In this document: positions 59,748-64,000 of the stretch, in pieces
How the letters are laid out: each line of letters begins with the position of its first letter
Position numbering within the stretch: the first letter of the stretch is position 1
NCBI GenBank assembly: GCA_002914805.1
Contig: JXTB01000200.1
Location: 232,236-296,235 of the forward strand
Length of the DNA: 64,000 nt
Reading direction: 5' to 3'
Source of the DNA: Parasponia andersonii
Taxonomy: Eukaryota > Streptophyta > Magnoliopsida > Rosales > Cannabaceae
Notes under the pieces: generated by a model
What the model was told of the DNA's origin: nothing
The model's input: the letters and a program-made list of their open reading frames with translations, nothing else
Database searches by the model: none
Position numbers and translations under genes: made by a program

Positions 59748-61879
59748 ATGTCTAGTAGTGAGGATTTTAGGGAAGAGAATGCATTCTCAGGAGAATCTTC
59801 CTATACCAGTATTAGCTCTATAAACCTCGAAGATTATCTTAAGTCAGAACCCGAAGTAGAGATAACCAGAGTCAGGCAAAGTAGTCCTCGCATAAGCGAC
59901 CTACCTCAAGACCAATGGCTCTGGCATATCAGAGATGCCCCTGCGTTCGCAACGGGTTACCAATATGTAGAGGGAGATTGGTCGTGTACTAACATAAGGA
60001 CGAGTTGCACCACGAACAGGCTCAGCAAAATCTTGTACAACTACAAGATCTCCATCCCTCTTCATCTTCCCATGGAGTTCAATCGACCACATACACCACC
60101 TCGTGGAATTGCTTCATTCTCTGAAGCAGTTCTCAAATACGGAGTCCATCTTCCACTTCATCTTTATATAAAATCCATCGTCGACTATTACGGAGTCGTC
60201 CATCGTCGACTATTACGGAGTCGTTCTTTTTCAACTAACTTCAAACACTTATAGATACATAGTAGGTCTGTACATACTATACCATAAATTAGGCTTAGAA
60301 ACCCCCACACCTGAAGAGTTCGCTTGGTTTTATCAAGTGAAATCAAACCCGTCAGATTTTGGCTTCTTTTATGCAAGCAAGTGGTCGAACCAAGCAATAA
60401 AAACTATCTACGGGGTTTGCAACAACATGAGAAAATGGAAAAATCTATTTTTCTACTTTGACTATGCAGATAACGGCTTCTTTCAGAATCCTGGTAGGTA
60501 GCTTTTCAATTTATCGCCTTTTCTGTATAATTATATTTATTCTGATCGCACTCGTATGTCATCGCAGACAACAGGGAACGGCCTGGACTTTCCAGAGAAC
60601 AACTCGCAAAGGTGTACAGAATCAACAACCTTCCGATTGAGGAATTCGATTGGAAAAAGCTTGGGACTTCCAAGAACTTGGTCGTTTGTGGTTTGCTTCC
60701 AAAGGGAGCCGCGTTCCTTGATCCCGCCATCCGTTCGACCAGACCCTCGAGCTCGAAGAAAAAGAAGCTGAGGAAGCAGATGAAAAAGAGTGCCTCGTCT
60801 TCCAAACCTAGGAAACGAAAAACACCTGTCACCCCCACAACTTCGGAACCATCATCTTCAGAAACAGCATCACCGCGAGCTTTTCAACAAGAAGAGGATA
60901 ATTATAAATATACATATATATATTTTCATCATCATCATATTATGTCACCTCCTTGCTGACACATCTATACAGAAATGGTTATTAGTAGCGGACTGCGAGC
61001 ACCACTTTCCACTCTCGGGTCCATGGCAAAGTCCAAGACGCAAGAGAGAACACCTCCATCGACATCAAAAGGGAAAGAGAAGGTCGACACTTCCAAGAAA
61101 TGAAAAGTCGCCTTCGAAGATATCCCGACAAGCTCGCCTCCTCCACAGCCTCAAACTATGAGCCATCCCAAACCATCCAAGGAGACTGCCACTTCTTCAG
61201 AACCAAACCTGGTTGATAAGGACGGCGAGCTCTTTGCACTCCTTAATCAATTACAGGAGAAGACTGGTATGAGCGCAGCCTTTATTGATCGCTTCACTTC
61301 CGAAGAGGGCTGGGAGAGGATGAAGTGACGATCTGCCAAGGTGGCCTTTGGTTCTGCAATGAGGATGTTGGCAAATGTAAGTATCTTCCCCCTTTATTTC
61401 TTTTTTTTTTAATGCATTTTTCTGGTATTGATGTGTTATATTTTCAGACTATTGTAGCTGTTGTCTTGATGCATGACCCAGTCCTCGAGTGTTTCGAGAA
61501 GGTCGAAAAAGTCGACAAGATAACTCAAGCATTCGAGGACTCGGAGAAGGCTCGCAAGGAGGAGAAAAAAGCCTTCGATTTAGAGAGGCAGCAGCTGCTC
61601 GAAGGTCTGGCCAAAGAAAAGTTCGGAAAGGAGAAGCTCAAGGAAAAAATTAAAGATCTTGAAAAGACTTTCTCTGAGCATCCGGATTGCATGAAGGAGG
61701 CAACAACAGAGGCGGCTCACAAGGCTGTTGAAGAGTTCAAGGCTACTGAAGTCAAGGAGCTCGAAGACAAAGCTAGTGATATCACCTCATCGACCATCAT
61801 ATACAACATCTTCTGCGAGCATCCGGACTTCGACTTTTCCATCCTCGGCGAAGACGTGGTCGAGCTTGTCCATAGTTAG
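59748..61879 (+). pseudogene. Antisense spliced ORF of the Gypsy element (PF04195-like, coiled coil)
   Basis: Lies on the strand opposite to pol. From the ATG at 59748, just after a TTTTCAG acceptor, comes a Ser/Glu-rich start, then a domain resembling the 'putative gypsy type transposon' family (RLSKILYNYKISIPLHLP, 60027-60080). A 25-bp tandem duplication (60175-60199 and 60200-60224) shifts the frame; the domain continues in another frame to ...ADNGFFQNP (60491). A GT-AG intron (about 60493-60566) joins in frame to DNRERPG... A Ser/Lys-rich linker with stops follows, then another intron (about 61379-61447) and a coiled coil (ITQAFEDSEKARKEEKKAFD, 61519-61578) to a stop at 61879. An upstream frame, 59189-59334, ends at a good donor and may be a leader exon, but its phase does not fit 59748. 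The broken frame makes a working product unlikely; the role of such proteins is unknown. Confidence 0.7.
60175..60224 (+). repeat. 25-bp tandem duplication causing a frameshift
   Basis: CCATCGTCGACTATTACGGA plus GTCGT is repeated exactly twice. Since 25 is not a multiple of three, the coding frame moves by one base after the second copy. Confidence 0.95.
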
Positions 61880-61924
61880 AGGGAAGATGAAGCTACCAAG
61901 ACTAAAGATGGTGGGGCGAGCATG

Positions 61925-62718
61925 TCTGCATAATAATAATGTTATTTATTTTTATTTTTTTTTACTTCAGAACAATACGGGCTTGGTCCACTCTTATTTG
62001 TATTTCTTTGCTTGCATATAGGTGCGAGCTTTTATTAATGAATGAATGCTTTCCTTATTAAACATTTATTCCTGCAAAGCAATCAACACATTAAGTCGTA
62101 ATATAGAAGATAATTAATTTAACCAAGTAGTCAATCACTAAGTGACTGATCGGTACGCTATTGCGATTTGAATTCAACACACTTAAAACGGTTGTATTAG
62201 GATAGACTAGGTCGCTTAAGAAAACAGCAAGTATGAGTGATGCAAACTCAATACTGTTTTTCAAAAGTTCCATGGCAAAATGTAAATATAGCAATATATC
62301 ACATCGAACAATGAACGTTTTGCTTAGTTACTTTGTTGTTCGAGGAGGGAAATTGCGTAATACGACATGCTAAGGTATGAAGCGAGGAGAAAATCCTAAG
62401 ATTTTAAGGAATTTTAGATATTTCGACGATCTAAAATTCCGACCCCTCTAAATGGACGTTTTGTATAGTCCCTTAGGAAACAAGTAGGAGATAATATTCT
62501 GATCCCACTACCCCCCGAGTCTTATGGTATTCGAAGACTGCCATAAAACTATAAAAAGTACCAAATCGAATGATCGATGAGACACCCTTATTGATGATGA
62601 TGAATGACGACTAACGAATGACGATTACGAATGACGATTAATGAATGACAATCAACAAATGACGAATAAGTAGATCTTTATTGATGAATGACGAAAACAT
62701 GAAGATATACATGAAAAT
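61925..62718. other. Spacer between antisense ORF and pol
   Basis: Non-coding internal Gypsy sequence. It ends with an imperfect minisatellite of GAATGACGATTA-type units (62597-62695). Confidence 0.5.
62597..62695. repeat. Imperfect GAATGACGATTA minisatellite
   Basis: About seven degenerate units of 12-15 bp built on AATGACGA, just past the pol stop codon on the minus strand. Confidence 0.75.
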
Positions 62719-64000
62719 TTACTGACAATATCTACGAAGTTGTTCTGCATTCCAGGCATGCTCGATTTTTTGTCCGCCAATACGAGCTAACTTATATGTC
62801 CCAGGTCGAATAATGGCATCAATAACATACGGTCCTTCCCAAGAGGGTCCAAATACTCCAGCACCGTGCTTTTTATTATTAGGTAGGACTTGTCGAAGAA
62901 CAAGGTCACCAACTTTAAACCCTCTTCATCTGACTTTAGAGTTATAATATCGAGCAGTGCACTGTTGATATGATGTGACTCGAAGCTGAGACTACTCGCG
63001 CATTTCTTCTAAAAGATCGAGCTCAATCCTCATTAGTGTTTTGTTGCGATCTTACTCATAGGTTGATCGTCGTAGAGAGCTCGTACCAATTTCAACTGGA
63101 ATCATTACTTCGCATCCGTAAGTGAAAGAGAATGGACTATCTCCAGTAGTTGTTCATTAAGTGGCACGATAAGCCCATAATACTTCAGGAAGTACCTCTG
63201 GTCAAGCTCCTTTATGCTCTTCCAACTTTGTCTTTATATTGTATTTAAGTATTTTATTTATCGCTTCGACCTATCCATTGGCTTGTGGATAAACAACAGC
63301 GGAGAAATTCTTCTTGATGCCTAAGTTGTTGCAGAAGTTACGGAACTCGTCACAGTCAAATTGTTTCCCATTATCAGAAATTATTGTATGTGGTATTCCA
63401 TAACAGCAGATTATAGATTTTTCAAACAAAATCTATCATCTTTTTTGCGGAAATGGTACTTAAAGCTTCAGCTTCTGTCCACTTGGTGAAATAATCGACT
63501 ACGATCACTGCATACTTTAACCCACCTCACGCCAATGGAAGTGTTTCGATAATATCAATTTTTCATACTGCAAATGGCCATGGACTGATCATTGGAGTGA
63601 GAGGAACGGATGGCATTCTAGGAATAGTTGCAAATCATTGGCATTTCTTACACCTCCTAGTAAATTCCATCGTATCCTTCTTCATAGTCGGCCAAAAATT
63701 CCCTTGTCTTAGAATCTTGTTCGTAAGTGCCTGCCCCCTGGGATGATTTCCGCATATTCCTTCGTGAATCTCCCTCATAATGTAATCCGCTTATTCTTCA
63801 TCGATACATAACAATAGCGGCGCACTAAAACTCCTTCGATAAAGCTTCTCGTTATAGATAACATAGCGAGCTACTTTCATTCGAAGTCGCTTTGTATCGT
63901 CTTTATTTTCGGGGAGATCGCCATTTTGTATATACTTCATTATAGGATCTACCCACGATGATCTTTTATCAACCGTCATAGCTATTTGAGGCTCTGCTTT
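62719..64000 (-). pseudogene. Gypsy pol, integrase part, inactivated
   Basis: The C-terminal part of the polyprotein, cut by the window edge. Reading downward: KLYRRSFSAPLLL (about 63804-63842) before the zinc domain; an HHCC zinc finger with REIHEGICGNH and RRCKKC (63645-63780); catalytic core with DIIETLPLA, then SDNGKQFDC (about 63355-63385), then PQANG-stop-VEAINK (about 63260-63290), so the D, D and E positions remain although an in-frame TAG sits before the Glu; a C-terminal domain with GPSWEGPYVID (about 62815-62850) and ending NAEQLRRYCQ with stop at 62719. Several stops (before ADYIMREI, after KKCQ, before VEA) show decay. The order fits the Tat lineage of Ty3/Gypsy. Confidence 0.85.

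Larger units (their letters stand above)
57836..64000 (-). mobile_element. Ty3/Gypsy element, Tat/Grande-like, incomplete and permuted
   Basis: The pol strand is minus. Reading the plus strand from left: leader and primer-binding-like sequence (57836-57997), one LTR (57998-58721), polypurine tract (58722-58738), a plus-strand spliced coding region (59189-61880), then the 3' end of pol on the minus strand (62719 to the window edge). An extra open reading frame in antisense between pol and the 3' LTR is a known trait of some Tat-lineage elements such as Grande. The same LTR family is present as a solo LTR at 36610. gag, protease, reverse transcriptase and RNase H must lie beyond 64000, if present. 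Confidence 0.82.

Overview
The window is nuclear DNA of a flowering plant, most likely a eudicot. It is AT-rich, its genes are split by many GT-AG introns, and it is packed with Copia, Ty3/Gypsy, LINE, CACTA and miniature (MITE) transposons. Species cannot be told from the sequence. Two single N characters (20646 and 57835) show it is a draft assembly.

Host genes, from left to right: (1) a three-exon NAC transcription factor of the NAP-like group (+, 827-2944); (2) an eight-exon Qc-SNARE of the SYP7 family, SYP71-like (-, 9738-12998), rebuilt in frame to 263 residues; (3) an intronless Sec61 beta translocon subunit (+, 20021-20347); (4) a possible 64-residue membrane or secreted peptide gene (-, 33655-33849) behind a compound TG/TA/GA microsatellite; (5) a fifteen-exon MLO gene (-, 46919-55965), rebuilt in frame to 598 residues, whose C-terminal DFSF motif points to clade V, the powdery-mildew susceptibility group. 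These are unrelated single genes and form no pathway cluster, although the SNARE, Sec61 beta and MLO products all act on membranes.

Most of the remainder is transposon-derived: a decayed Copia element (3360-8145); a 5'-truncated LINE (16140-18960); a Copia element on the minus strand (24070-31802) carrying a nested hAT-like MITE and a nested 2.27-kb CACTA element; an LTR-flanked degenerate Copia derivative (38617-42161); a solo Gypsy LTR with a perfect 5-bp target duplication (36610-37227); and, at the right edge, part of a Tat/Grande-like Gypsy element of the same family (57836-64000). That element has its pol on the minus strand and a spliced coding region on the opposite strand. Three dispersed copies of one long-terminal-inverted-repeat MITE family lie at about 13.3, 23.1 and 32.8 kb.

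The most notable structure is the right-hand Gypsy element. Its single LTR has a primer-binding-site-like sequence on one side and a polypurine tract on the other, and the first internal segment begins directly after an N. This is a circularly permuted layout, explained by a collapsed assembly, an LTR shared by tandem elements, or an inserted one-LTR circle. No CRISPR array, operon or prokaryote-type system is present, and no tRNA or rRNA gene was recognised.
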